In this document: positions 20,740 through 30,522 of the stretch, one piece after another
Layout of the letters: every line of letters begins with the position of its first letter
Position numbering within the stretch: the first letter of the stretch is position 1
From: Oehlia diaphana
Lineage: Eukaryota; Glomeromycota; Glomeromycetes; Glomerales; Glomeraceae
Direction: 5' to 3'
Assembly: GCA_003833135.1 (NCBI GenBank)
Contig: QZLH01000084.1
Location: forward strand, 90,629-128,559
DNA: 37,931 bases
The notes under the pieces: model-generated
Seen by the model: only the letters and a program-made list of their open reading frames with translations
Told to the model about the DNA's origin: nothing
Databases searched by the model: none
Position numbers and translations under genes: made by a program

Positions 20740-21885
20740 AAATTAGAGCATGCATGTGCTTGAAATTCTGGCAGAAACAAAGTATTATTGAGTTACTATT
20801 GATGCATTTAATAAAATTTTGAATTTTAATTCTAATCTTAATTAAATAGTTAATTATAAATTCTTTTAAGTTTAGAAGTTTATATTGAATGTAATTGAAT
20901 ATTACAGTACTGTAACTTTAAATTCGTATTGCAACGATAGATAAAAGTTGTGCAACTTACATGATGATCATTGTCATTATCTTGTTGTCTTATTATTGAT
21001 TAACCAAAAATTTGAGTTTGAACCCGGGTTATACAGGTTAAGCTATACTCGGGTCAAGTCGATTTCGGGTTATAAAATTGTGTGACCTGAACATATACAA
21101 GTTCCTCCTTTTTCACTTCAGATCGGGTCGAATATATTCTCAAAACCCGACCCAACTTGACCCGGTAGGAGCACTAGATATATTATAGGTTAAAATAAAT
21201 CCGATTCGAACACTAGATATATTAAATAATTTTATTCTTCATTATTTGGACAAATTCGCTAATTTATCTCATAGAAAAAAATGACTAAATGAGTAGAAAA
21301 TATTGTGCCCAACTTAATTCATTTTAACATCACATAAACGTAGTCAATTATTTTTCGTATTACATAATCGAATTCCGCCAATACCATTGAAAATAACTGG
21401 CACATGATCAAAATTTGCAGATCATTTCCAAAAATAGATAATATCGTTCTTGTTCTTCAAATAAAACTTAGTAAAAGCACTACGCAGTTTTTAAAATCAA
21501 ATTCTATACGCAAGTTTACTTAGAAAAAAAATGGAGATTTTGAATACCAATTTCTTAATAAAGTAAATTTTTACAAAATTCAATATAGAAGTTAAAAATG
21601 GCATTCGTAACTTCTCTTTTAACTATAATCAAATTTGAAAAGAAGGCAAGCATTCCTATATAAACCATGATTTTAAAAGCTGAATAGTTATTGTATTAAG
21701 TTTCATTTAAAAAACCCAAATTTTCGATAAATTGATCACGTGCCAGTAATTTTTACAAAGAAAATCGATTAATCACGTGCGACTACATAACGACCTCATC
21801 TGATAGGTTAGGATAGGTTACACTCAATTCATGTTTTTTTCTTTTCGTATTAAAAATCCATTTCATTCTTTGAACCTCTTTTGTT
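20740..21885. other. Spacer upstream of kinase B
   Basis: No gene is present. A GGGT/ACCC-rich segment lies at 21015-21175 (GGGTTATACAGGTTAAGC, CCCGACCCAACTTGACCCGG). The rest is AT-rich. It does not match the promoter regions of kinases A and C except for CCTCTTTTGTTATG at 21876-21889. Confidence 0.35.
21737..21779. promoter_or_regulatory. Paired CACGTG sites upstream of kinase B
   Basis: TCGATAAATTGATCACGTGC and TCGATTAATCACGTGC form a direct repeat with CACGTG at 21737-21742 and 21774-21779, about 110-150 bases before the start codon. CACGTG is the classic bHLH (E-box) site. Function is an inference, since CACGTG also occurs in nearby repeats. Confidence 0.3.
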
Positions 21886-23481
21886 ATGTTTATTATAACT
21901 CAGTTAAGACTTAATTATGTTAAAACGAAAGATAAGCTAAAGGTTATATTTTCAAGAGACTTGAGAGATGACATGGTAAATTGTGGTGTATGTTCTGATT
22001 GTAAAGAGGCCAATACTGGATATGCATGGTGCAATAAATGTGATCCTGGTCGATTTATAAAAGAAGGAAAAACAAGTGGAAATGATGAATTAGATAAATT
22101 CATCTGTGAAAGACAACAACAAACATTACATTTTTATGATAATTTTGAGTGGATACCTTATGATAAATTTAGTGAGGTTGAAACTATTGGAGAAGGGGGA
22201 TTTTCTATAATTTATTCTGCTAAATGGTTAGAAGGTGCACCAATGTATGATAAAAAAAAATCTCGTACTGAACCTATTAAAGTTGCACTTAAAAAACTTA
22301 AAACTTCAGATATAGCAGCTTTTATAAATGAGGTATTTTTTTATGATTTTTACATTACAATTCTAATAAAAAAAAATTTAATGTATAATGAGCGAATTTT
22401 TTAATTTAGATAAAAATACATGGTGAATGTAATTATGCTAATTTTCATATCACACAACTTTATGGTATAACAAAACATCCAAACACAGGAGAATTTATGA
22501 TGGTTTTAGAATATGCAACTAATGGAAGTTTAAGGGACTATCTTAAAATCAAAAACAAATGTTTAAAATGGGAGGAAAAATTAGAAATTTTAATTAATAT
22601 CATATATGATCTCGAATTTATTCATGATAGAAATTATATTCACGAAGATTTACATAGTGGAAACATACTCCAATTTTTTTATAATGGTTGGATTGATACA
22701 AAAATTACTGATTTAGGATGCGCACAACAATTGCATGATAATTTAAATTCTTCTAATTCTATATCAGTATGTGGAGTCATTCCTTACATGGCACCTGAGA
22801 TATTAAACGGAAAAAAATATACTTTCGCAAGTGATATTTATAGTTTTGGTATTATTATGGTAGAGGTGTCAACTGGAAAGCCACCTTATGGAAATATACC
22901 GCATGATGAATATCTTGCAATAGCAATATGCAATGGTAGGAGACCAAAAGTAGCTAAAGGAACACCAAAATGTTATATTGATTTAGTAAATGAATGTCTT
23001 GATGCGAATCCAGAAAAAAGACCTCCATCAAAAGACATACTTTATAAAATTAGAAATTGGCGGTTTCATGATTCAGATCAAGCGCGTTCAAAGAAATTAT
23101 TTTCGAAGAAAATGTGTCATAATAATGAAGATATAAAATTGGCTAAGGAATTTATTGATGAGGATTGTATGATAAACTCGCAAGAATCTTCACCTAAAAC
23201 AATGCTTCATCCTGGAGCCATCTATACTAGTCGATTGATGAGTTTTAATAGCCTTTGTGAACCAAAAAACTCTGTAGGAATTCAAGTTGAAGATTCAGAA
23301 GATAGTGATCCTTATGAACTAAATAGATCTGTAGGAATTCGATCAGAAGGTAAAATTAATTATGACAATAATTCTAGTTATAATTATTTTTTAATTTCTA
23401 GCTTTTTTATTTGACTTAGTCTCAGATTTACAATTAATTGACTTAAATGTTCTGGAGGCCAAGGTCAATGATTTAAAATGA
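21886..23481 (+). CDS. TKL-like protein kinase with N-terminal zinc-knuckle motif, copy B
   Basis: Exons 21886-22332, 22410-23349 and 23420-23481 (introns 77 and 70 bp) give 482 residues. The knuckle CX2CX9CX2C is at residues 36-52. The glycine loop is GEGGFS (near 102), the VALK lysine is K136, and the alpha-C Glu is E149. The catalytic loop is HEDLHSGN at 227-234, DLG is at 250-252, and IPYMAPE follows. The HRD arginine is a glutamate, so this is a non-RD kinase; the other catalytic residues remain. The third exon is chosen because it matches copy A (SDLQLIDL against PDSQLVDL) and keeps the frame; reading through the donor would end at 23414. The N-terminus (MFIITQLRLNYVKTKDK) differs from copy A and starts where A has 5' UTR. 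Myb-like gene B lies 4 kb upstream. Substrate and pathway are unknown. Confidence 0.85.
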
Positions 23482-25697
23482 ACATTTTTTATTGACCGAA
23501 ATATTAATCTAACCTTATCAAAATTATTAGTGTCAAATGATTATTGGTTATTCCTTCTCAACTTCATGTTTATTAATATATAATCCGAGTGATATATTTC
23601 TTAAGCTTAAAAGTTGATAGTTTGTAGGTAATTTTACGATGAAACAGTACTTCCTCGTCAAAATCACCGAAGCATCAAATACATAATTACTACCTACGTA
23701 TTTTTATTCTACCACCAAATTCCGAAATCATAGTATCAAAATAATTCTTACGAAGGTAGTATAGTAACTGAAGGGCGTAAACACGAGTTGATGATTTAGT
23801 GAGGTGATGTTAGACAATTTTTTTAAGATATATTTGAACTATTATGGGATACGTTGACGGTATTTACAGGTTTCTGCAAGGATTCCAATAAAAGAACTTG
23901 CATGAGATGACATTAATAATTAATTACTAGCCATAAATGAACGTTAATTTTATTAATACATATGTATATTATGTTTATAAGACTAAATAATTCTTAATAC
24001 AACTTTTGTAAAACAAACGATGAAAATGATAAATGTAATATTTTTTTTTTTTTTTGTTAAAATGAATGGTTTAATAAAGGGACATTCTTTAACAGTAAAA
24101 TGAGACGGCTACTCGTTAAATTTCGGTATAAAGGGATAATGAAACAAAAGATTTCGTTTACTGTATTTCCTCTTTGTTCTTTTATTGTCGATTTTTTTAT
24201 TTAAAAAAAGGATTATATGATCATAAACAATTGTATGTCTGCTAAAGTTCATGATGATCACTGATAAATCAATCATTTTATTTTATAGAATTAGAAAATT
24301 TACAGATAAATATGAAATAACCTATCATCATATTTTTATCGTATCAATACAAATAGTTAATAAATCCATCTATCTTTATGATGGGCTTGTGTGTCGACTA
24401 TGTCACTATATCTATGTTATTATTGCTATGTCATCCTCACTATATCTATGTTATTATTGCTATGCCATCCATACTTAGCCAATTATTAAAATACCTATCC
24501 ATCTGTCAATTATATTTTAATTTGATATCTCATATTGTGTAATTAGCTTTCTTGAATAATTTATTAAATAGATTTGTATCCTTCTGCTGTCCATTATCGT
24601 AACTTTTTTTTGTCAAATTTGTGTAATTTTCCCGGCCGAATTTCTATATAATTACTTGTTCACATATTTTCTTCTTTAATCACATAATTAATCTATCTTA
24701 AATTAATATGTCTTTCGTTTAATTAATAACGAACTATCTAATCAGGAATTAACCCTTTTATAATTTCGTTTGAATTCCCTTTGAAAATACTAGTTGACAG
24801 TAAATTCATCTAAATCACAGATCTTGTTTTCAATTAATATTAGTAATTCCTTGATTCTTAATTCTCTAGAAATATATCAATATTGTTCAGTCATCGAATA
24901 TCAGACCACGTTATCATTTTTTTTTTTGTGCACATCCTATGTTTCTTCGGATTTTCCGCACTTAATACATATATTATCTCCTATATGTCATATCTTCTAT
25001 TTTAAAATATATTGTACACGAAAACAAAATTTGTAGATACTATTTAAGTCCTTTACATTTGTGCCTTTTTTAAGAACAAAACTGTTACATCAATAGTATT
25101 TTTCCGTATAAATGTTTTTTTTTGATATTAATTAATATTCATAATTCTAGATAATGGCTTATGAAATAAACTTGTGAATGAACAATAAAGACAAGAGTTA
25201 GACCATGTTTGTGAAGAGTTATCAATGGATTTAGTTTTCTTCAATTGACTCATGATATTTTTACACTAATTATTCTTATCCTATTGCTGCGATATTTGCC
25301 AAGTATTTGGGACTGAAAAAGCATTACCCCAGCTGAATTTTTGCTATACCATAAAAATTTCGAAATGATAAATTGTTCGTTAGATTTTACAGAATAAGAT
25401 GCGTCAAATAGCGTTATCATTTCCATGTCCATCCTTAGCATTGATTGACTATTAGCATTTACATTTAGGAACTTTGGACATTTAATGCGTGATATCCAAC
25501 TGAAGCAATAAATTGTTTTTCTTTCTGTACTTTTGGCAGGTTGGTACAAATCAGAAACCAACTGAAATGCTTCTATTATTAATTAAATTATATAATTAGA
25601 CATATTTGTATAGTAAAAAAGTTCTTAAAAGTGATTGTACAGACTTACGTGAGTTAAGGTTGGTTGCCGTAAGTAACGATTATTATATATCGAATTA
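23482..25697. other. Long spacer after kinase B
   Basis: No convincing gene was found. A 34-base tandem pair lies at 24404-24471. A minus-strand frame at 25250-25561 (103 residues, with an acceptor-like ATTTCAG just before it) shows no recognised domain and starts without ATG, so it is at most an isolated exon or relic. Confidence 0.35.
24404..24471. repeat. Two tandem 34-bp units
   Basis: CACTATATCTATGTTATTAT followed by TGCTATG(T/C)CATCC occurs twice in a row with period 34. Confidence 0.7.
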
Positions 25698-25805
25698 CAA
25701 CAGAAGAATTTATGATGGTTTTAGAAGATGCAACTCATGGAAATCTAGAAGAGATTATCTTAAAAAAATAATTGTAACTTAAAATTGACCGATAAATTAG
25801 AAAAC
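25698..25805 (+). pseudogene. Relic of a kinase exon
   Basis: CAGAAGAATTTATGATGGTT, GCAACTCATGGAAATCTAGA and GATTATCTTAAAAA match the start of kinase exon 2 (EFMMVLEYATNGSLRDYLK in copy B). The frame is broken by a small insertion after the NL codons and by stops soon after. No other kinase exon is seen nearby. Confidence 0.6.
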
Positions 25806-25885
25806 TTATAACGTGTAAATAATCCGTTTGTCTTCTGAAAAAGAAGAGGAAAATTAAAAATTCCATTTCTTCGGCGAAATGTCCT

Positions 25886-26419
25886 GGTATCCGGACTTTT
25901 CACCAAAGCCCATTTCACCAAGGGATATTTCACCGAAGGGATATTTTGGCGAAGGGATATTTTGGCGAAGGACGTTTCGCCGAAATACCATGCATTTCGC
26001 CGAAACCCATTTCTCTGAAGCCATTTTATCGAATGGACATTTCGCTAAATGGACATTTCACCGAAAAATTATTTATTCCATTTGGTTATTTTATTATTTT
26101 TATGCTAAGTACAAGGAAATCTTTTCAAATTTACCTCGTTGTTTATAATACATTAATCTTTTTTTCACTTAATTTTCGGGAATAAATGGTTTAGGAAAAT
26201 AAAGTTATTTATTTATCTTAACAATTAATAATGGTTACTTGAATGTTGAAGTGATAATATCCTTGAAAAAAAAATTAAAAATAATTTAATTTTTATTTTC
26301 ACATTTTCGGCGAAACTTCCTTTCGGTGAAACGTCTCTTCGGTGAAACTATCCTTCGGCGAAATGGCTTCGGCGAAATGGGTTTCCGTGAGTTGGACTTC
26401 GGCGAAAAGTCCGGATACC
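25886..26419. mobile_element. TTTCGCCGAA-rich TIR element, 534 bp
   Basis: It begins GGTATCCGGACTTTTC and ends with the exact reverse complement. Both arms are packed with variants of TTTCGCCGAA/TTCGGCGAAA (more than ten), mostly spaced 10-20 bases apart, around an AT-rich centre. Subterminal repeats like these often bind transposase, but that is an inference. Open frames across the left arm (25879-26185) come from the repeat and are not genes. One more TTCGGCGAAA lies just outside at 25870, so the true left end may be further out. Confidence 0.65.
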
Positions 26420-27239
26420 CCTATCGACAGTATCGACAATCTAATGATGACATTGGTAAAGGCGAATAATGAGTGCTTAGTTAATCTTTAATTTCACTCT
26501 TTTATACACCTTTCGATTCTAACTACTTAATTGGAATTTGAACTATCTAATAAAAGTCATGCATAGAATTAAATAGAATCTTTTTTTAAAAAAAAAGTTA
26601 AAACCAAATTAAACATAGCCATCCGGTCAGGCTATGATATAAACATGTAAATATTAGAGTTAAATCAAAGTTAAAGGGATTAAAATCTCTTTAAAAAATA
26701 ATCTGAGTTATTGCACTAATAAACTGTTCCTATAAGAAGATTTTATTTGTGGTTGATCACGTAAATTTTGATTGTTTCAATTTTGACAATCAAAAAAGAC
26801 AAAAGTGTAAACGTTGTTTATTGTATTCTATTTTTGGTCTTTCGTTGTAAGAATTCTCTGCACAATCTTTGTCATTTTAATGAGAAAGCATTATAAATCT
26901 TCAATCGCTAGATTTAACGAAAAACGTCCAAGAATAAAGTAAATGCATTTTGTAGTTTTGAAAATTTTACATACAACTCTAATAACAAAACGTAATTATT
27001 TAGTTAAAATTTATTTGTACAGTATTTATTTTTAGATAATTTATTATTTTTTAATTTTTTTTTTTAAATTATAATGAATTTTCTTTTTTTTTTTAATAAA
27101 CTAACTATAATATTTTCCTTCATTTTTTAGGATGTATTTATTATTTTCAGGTTGAAAAAGCAAATATTGTAATAGGAATTATTATTTTTAATATGATATT
27201 TGATCTTTTTTTTATTTGGGAACGGTTTGATCTTTAACG
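26420..27239. other. AT-rich spacer
   Basis: No gene was seen. A short hairpin CATAGCC..GGCTATG lies near 26614-26636. Confidence 0.35.
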
Positions 27240-27453
27240 TAGAGTTTCGATCCGTAGCGGTTTTATCCGGTTTTTATCCGGATACCGGCTCGGTTAATTT
27301 AGGCTGGGACCACCAAAATTAATAAAAATTTATGGAATAATATTATTTTAATTCTAGCCGAAATTATAGTCCATTCAAAGCCGAAATTTGTAACCTTTTT
27401 TAATCATAATCCCACGTTAAAACATTTGAGGTTTTATCCGGATCGAAACACTA
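27240..27453. mobile_element. hAT-like MITE, 214 bp, 8-bp TSD
   Basis: The ends are TAGAGTTTCGATCCG and TAGTGTTTCGATCCG (minus strand). They are flanked by a perfect 8-bp duplication CTTTAACG at 27232-27239 and 27454-27461. The TIRs fit the hAT consensus YARNG. The interior repeats GGTTTTATCCGG. It has no coding capacity. Confidence 0.8.
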
Positions 27454-27536
27454 CTTTAACGAACGTCGCACTCAGCTGATTAAACATCACGTGACTTAAA
27501 TTCTTAATTCCACCGAATCCCCGGCCCGGGAACCGT

Positions 27537-27694
27537 TCATTTCACCGACAGACGTTTCACCGACACATTTTTTCACCCCCGTGATGGTCACGTGTACGCG
27601 CATGACAGTACTTGGGAGTGATGTTTAACGCATATTTATCACGTGATATATATGTGACATTTAGGTGTCGGTGAAACGTCTGTCGGTGAAATGA
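27537..27694. mobile_element. TIR element with TTTCACCGACA ends, 158 bp
   Basis: TCATTTCACCGACAGACGTT, continuing for about 30 bases, is matched exactly as reverse complement at the right end. TTTCACCGAC occurs twice per arm. The motif is related to that of 25886-26419. A clear target duplication was not found. The left flank contains the palindrome CCCGGCCCGGG, near 27520. Confidence 0.7.
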
Positions 27695-28171
27695 CCCAAA
27701 CCCACAAAATCATATACTTTCGCGATATTTCTTCAGTTTATCATGAATGAGCTGAGCTGATGAGCTGATATATTTGGATGGTTATTGATAGAATAATTTT
27801 TTTCGGTTGTAATGACTGATAATGTCATTGAGTGATGAGTGGTTTAACTTTTTTTAAAAAAAAGATGTAAAAAGAGTAAAACTACTACAAATAGAAATAA
27901 ACGCTTTAAATAAATAAATAAAGTAATTTTTAAACAAATGAACAAACACATGAAATAGACCCTTTCTGGCAGTCTCTGGCTAACATACAATATTGAACAT
28001 GTAAATAAAATAGTTCATGAGTTGTCGCACTAATAACCAGTTCTTACAAGAAAAATTTTTTAACAAAGTGATTTACAAAAAAAAGGGGGTTGAATCTGCG
28101 AAATTTTGCCGATCTGTCCACAGTACAATCAAATATGTTAATATAATGAAAGACAACTAGTTACTAAAAGG

Positions 28172-28230
28172 CAGTGATGTGCATTGGATTCCAATAAAAA
28201 GTCATTGGATGCTTCCAATGCACATTACTA
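28172..28230. mobile_element. 59-bp hAT-like MITE
   Basis: CAGTGATGTGCATTGGA at the left is mirrored by TCCAATGCACATTACTA at the right. CAGTG fits YARNG, and CAGTGATGTGC is a typical hAT end. The flanks CTAAAAGG and CTAGAAAG are an imperfect 8-bp duplication (two differences). Confidence 0.55.
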
Positions 28231-28474
28231 CTAGAAAGTATAAATAAAACTTGTTTCAAATTTTATTTTCAATGTAATAAAGAAGAAAAAAAGATACAAA
28301 AGCCCTTGACTATTAATCTTTTAAATTAATGACGTTGTAATTAAACGGCTAAACGAAAAAAAAAGTTCAAGAATAAATATTTTGAATAGAAATTTTACAT
28401 ACATCATAAACAAAACCATTCGCTTTGCTTCCCACTGACTGGTTTAATTCCTTTTTCTAAATAATATAATAAAA

Positions 28475-29105
28475 ATGCCGCGATTTAATGATGAAGTACG
28501 TTATTACTTTTTTCTTTAATTTTAAAATAATGAATTTTTTTTTAAGATGTTTTTTTTTCTTTATAGGACAATAAGCGTATCAGACACCATATGAAGATGT
28601 GGGGACATCTTGACGATCGGTTTGTAAGAATTAGTGAATTAATGCCGCAATTTACGCCAAAACAAATTTCACACCAGTAAGTTTAATATAATAAATAATA
28701 TTTGTTTTTAAAAAAAATTTGATCTTTTTTTAATAAATTTATTAATTCAGTTGGAAGAATCATCTCGATCCACAACGTAAGTAAATTATTATTACATTTC
28801 AGGAAAAAAAAAATGATAATTGAATATCAATTTAATAATCTGTATTGCTTCTTTGATTAGTATACTGTCCCAAAATTAAATCAACAACAAATTTTTGGAA
28901 CTTGAAAAGAAAATCTACAGGAAAATATAAAATTGAAGAAAAGAAACAAGAAGGACAAAAGTATATTGTTTATATTCCTATATACAACTTTCCTATCACC
29001 AGTAACCAAAATTATTATACTGCATCTATTGCTGATTCACGTTTTTGCCATTACACGAACCGTGATCTTAGGGTTCTTAGTAATTTAGTAATGGGTAAGT
29101 GCTAG
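28475..29105 (+). CDS. Myb/SANT-like HTH gene, copy C (complete)
   Basis: Exons 28475-28495, 28567-28676, 28751-28776 and 28861-29105, with introns of 71, 74 and 84 bp, give 133 residues in a consistent frame. After MPRFNDE, residues 8-52 form a Myb/SANT-like helix-turn-helix: KRIRHHMKMWGHLDDRF, then MPQFTPKQISHHWKNHLDPQL, with three tryptophan or aromatic core positions. The remainder has a Lys/Glu-rich stretch (KRKSTGKYKIEEKKQE) and a Tyr-rich tail of unknown role. Exons 3-4 and the following spacer match 49-961 (copy A); exons 1-3 match copy B. The likely role is nuclear DNA binding. Three tiny exons make it easy to miss by ORF search. Confidence 0.75.
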
Positions 29106-29710
29106 CAAAGGGCCAAATCAATGAAAAAATAAATTTTTATCATAGTGACAATCAATGCAAATTTGAACATTTGATTCAGAACATTCATTGTTTAAAAAAG
29201 ATTTTTTTTTTACAATTTGGTCCCTTTTTCCAATACTCACCCCAGTTAGCTAACTTATATATTTTATATGATTAATGAATTTTTGTAAATATCAAAAAAA
29301 GAATTTATTTTATTTGTTTTATTTATTTTTAAAAAAAAGAATTTATTTTTATTATTTTAAAAAATTATTTTATGTTTTTTTTTCGTTAAATTGAAATAAA
29401 AAAACGTTTCGTATTTTTAAAAATTATTTATTTGTTTTTTTTTTAAAAAAAAAAATAGTTTGTTGAGCTACCAATAATAAATTTAATTTGTGTAACATAA
29501 TACGAAATGAATGAATTCTATCAGGAATTATTACAATCAAATTACACAATCAAATCTATATGTAAACACGTTTGTATTACAAATATATATATTTAGTCAA
29601 ATCAACGGAAATAAACTCCGATTTAAATAACTTCATAAAGTTTTCCTCCTTTGGCGTATCTTTTATTGTTCTGTGTCAAAATTATAAAATTTTAACCAAA
29701 TTATATTATA
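29106..29710 (+). promoter_or_regulatory. Spacer upstream of dead kinase C, conserved with copy A
   Basis: It is parallel to 382-961. The last ~230 bases are well conserved (ATCAGGAATTATTACAATCA, CTCCGATTTAAATAACTT, TTTTCCTCCTTTG), although the gene behind it is dead. Conservation therefore reflects recent duplication at least in part. Confidence 0.4.
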
Positions 29711-30042
29711 ATGAACGATCTTAAAAAGGATAAAATAAAAAAGGTTTTTTCTAAGGATTTGAGAGAAAAAATTGAAAACTTTGGCATATGATCTGATTGA
29801 AAGGAGACGAATACCGGATAGTATGCATTATATAAGAAATTTGATCATGGTCGATTTATGGAAGAAGGAAAAAGAGGTAATTCCGAAATAGATAAAATTA
29901 TCTGTGAAAGACAAAAACAAACGTTACATTATTGCGATAATTTAGAGTGAATACCTTATGAATTTTGTAATGTTCAACTGTAAATACTGTATGTAAATTT
30001 TCGTATTACGCAACTTTATGGTATGATAAAAGATCCGGATAC

Positions 30043-30318
30043 CTAGCGTCAGCCTCCAAAAAATGGTAGCCGGATTGTTTTGCCGGTTCTTTAGTGTTAG
30101 GGTTAGGATTAGGGTTGGGATTAAGGTAAGGGGATTAGGGTAGGAATTCGTCACATAATGTCACTCCCTAACGTTTCTATAATTTTATAATTATTCTGAG
30201 GACAGAGAAAATTTTTTATACGTAAAGTACTAAATGTCACGTATTATTTATCACCTCTCAATAATATATGTAACCCTGCAAATTAGATCCGGCTACCATT
30301 TTTTGGAGGCGACGCTAG
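30043..30318. mobile_element. MITE with 32-base TIRs, 276 bp
   Basis: CTAGCGTCAGCCTCCAAAAA continues to ..TGGTAGCCGGAT and is mirrored at the right end (ATCCGGCTACC..CGACGCTAG) with a single one-base indel. It lies in the dead kinase C. Its interior holds a telomere-like stretch. A target duplication could not be defined because a second element sits next to it. Confidence 0.75.
30096..30145 (+). repeat. Interstitial telomere-like repeat
   Basis: GTTAGGGTTAGGATTAGGGT and GGATTAGGGTAGG are degenerate TTAGGG units, about seven in 50 bases, inside the MITE at 30043-30318. Confidence 0.65.
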
Positions 30319-30330
30319 GGTGGTTCGGTT

Positions 30331-30423
30331 ACCTATAAAAAATCACGTGCCTGAGTTTCTTCGGAATAAAACTAAGAAAAATGATCATTTACCGGAGTTT
30401 TTTCCAGAATTCTTTTTATAGGG
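30331..30423. mobile_element. CCCTATAAAA-type MITE, 93 bp
   Basis: ACCTATAAAAAATCACGTGC, CTGAGTTTCTTCGGAATAAA, AAAAATGATCATTTACCGGA and CTTTTTATAGGG match 3157-3244 and 18452-18551. It ends at the point where the kinase relic resumes (GATACAGAAG). Confidence 0.6.
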
Positions 30424-30522
30424 ATACAGAAGAATTTATGATGATTTTAAAATAAGCGAATTTGAAAATTTACTTAATATAACCATTTTATTCATGGTAG
30501 AAATTATATTTATAAAGATTTG

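Larger units (their letters stand above)
29711..30522 (+). pseudogene. Kinase copy C, decayed and interrupted
   Basis: It starts ATGAACGATCTTAAAAAGGA, like kinase A. The knuckle region carries stops in place of the first two Cys codons (29789-29791 TGA, 29798-29800 TGA) and a further TAG, and the other two Cys are replaced by Leu and Phe. The part from the glycine loop to the first intron is deleted: the text jumps near 29985 to TTACGCAACTTTATGGTATG. At CCGGATAC the frame is split by two transposons (30043-30318 and 30331-30423) and resumes at 30423 with GATACAGAAGAATTTATG. A last match, GGTAGAAATTATATTTATAA, corresponds to the sequence before the catalytic loop. Nothing downstream is recognisable. 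It cannot make a kinase. Confidence 0.85.

Noticed and set aside
24251..25036. Frames of 75 and 80 residues
   Set aside because: One runs through a 34-base tandem repeat and both have the Ile/Tyr/Ser bias expected of AT-rich non-coding DNA.
25250..25561. Minus-strand frame of 103 residues as a gene
   Set aside because: It has no ATG start and no recognised domain. An acceptor-like site precedes it but no partner exon could be found.
25879..26185. Two overlapping plus-strand frames of 79-89 residues
   Set aside because: They run through the TTTCGCCGAA subterminal repeats of a TIR element, and the Ser/Pro/Gly pattern comes from the repeat.
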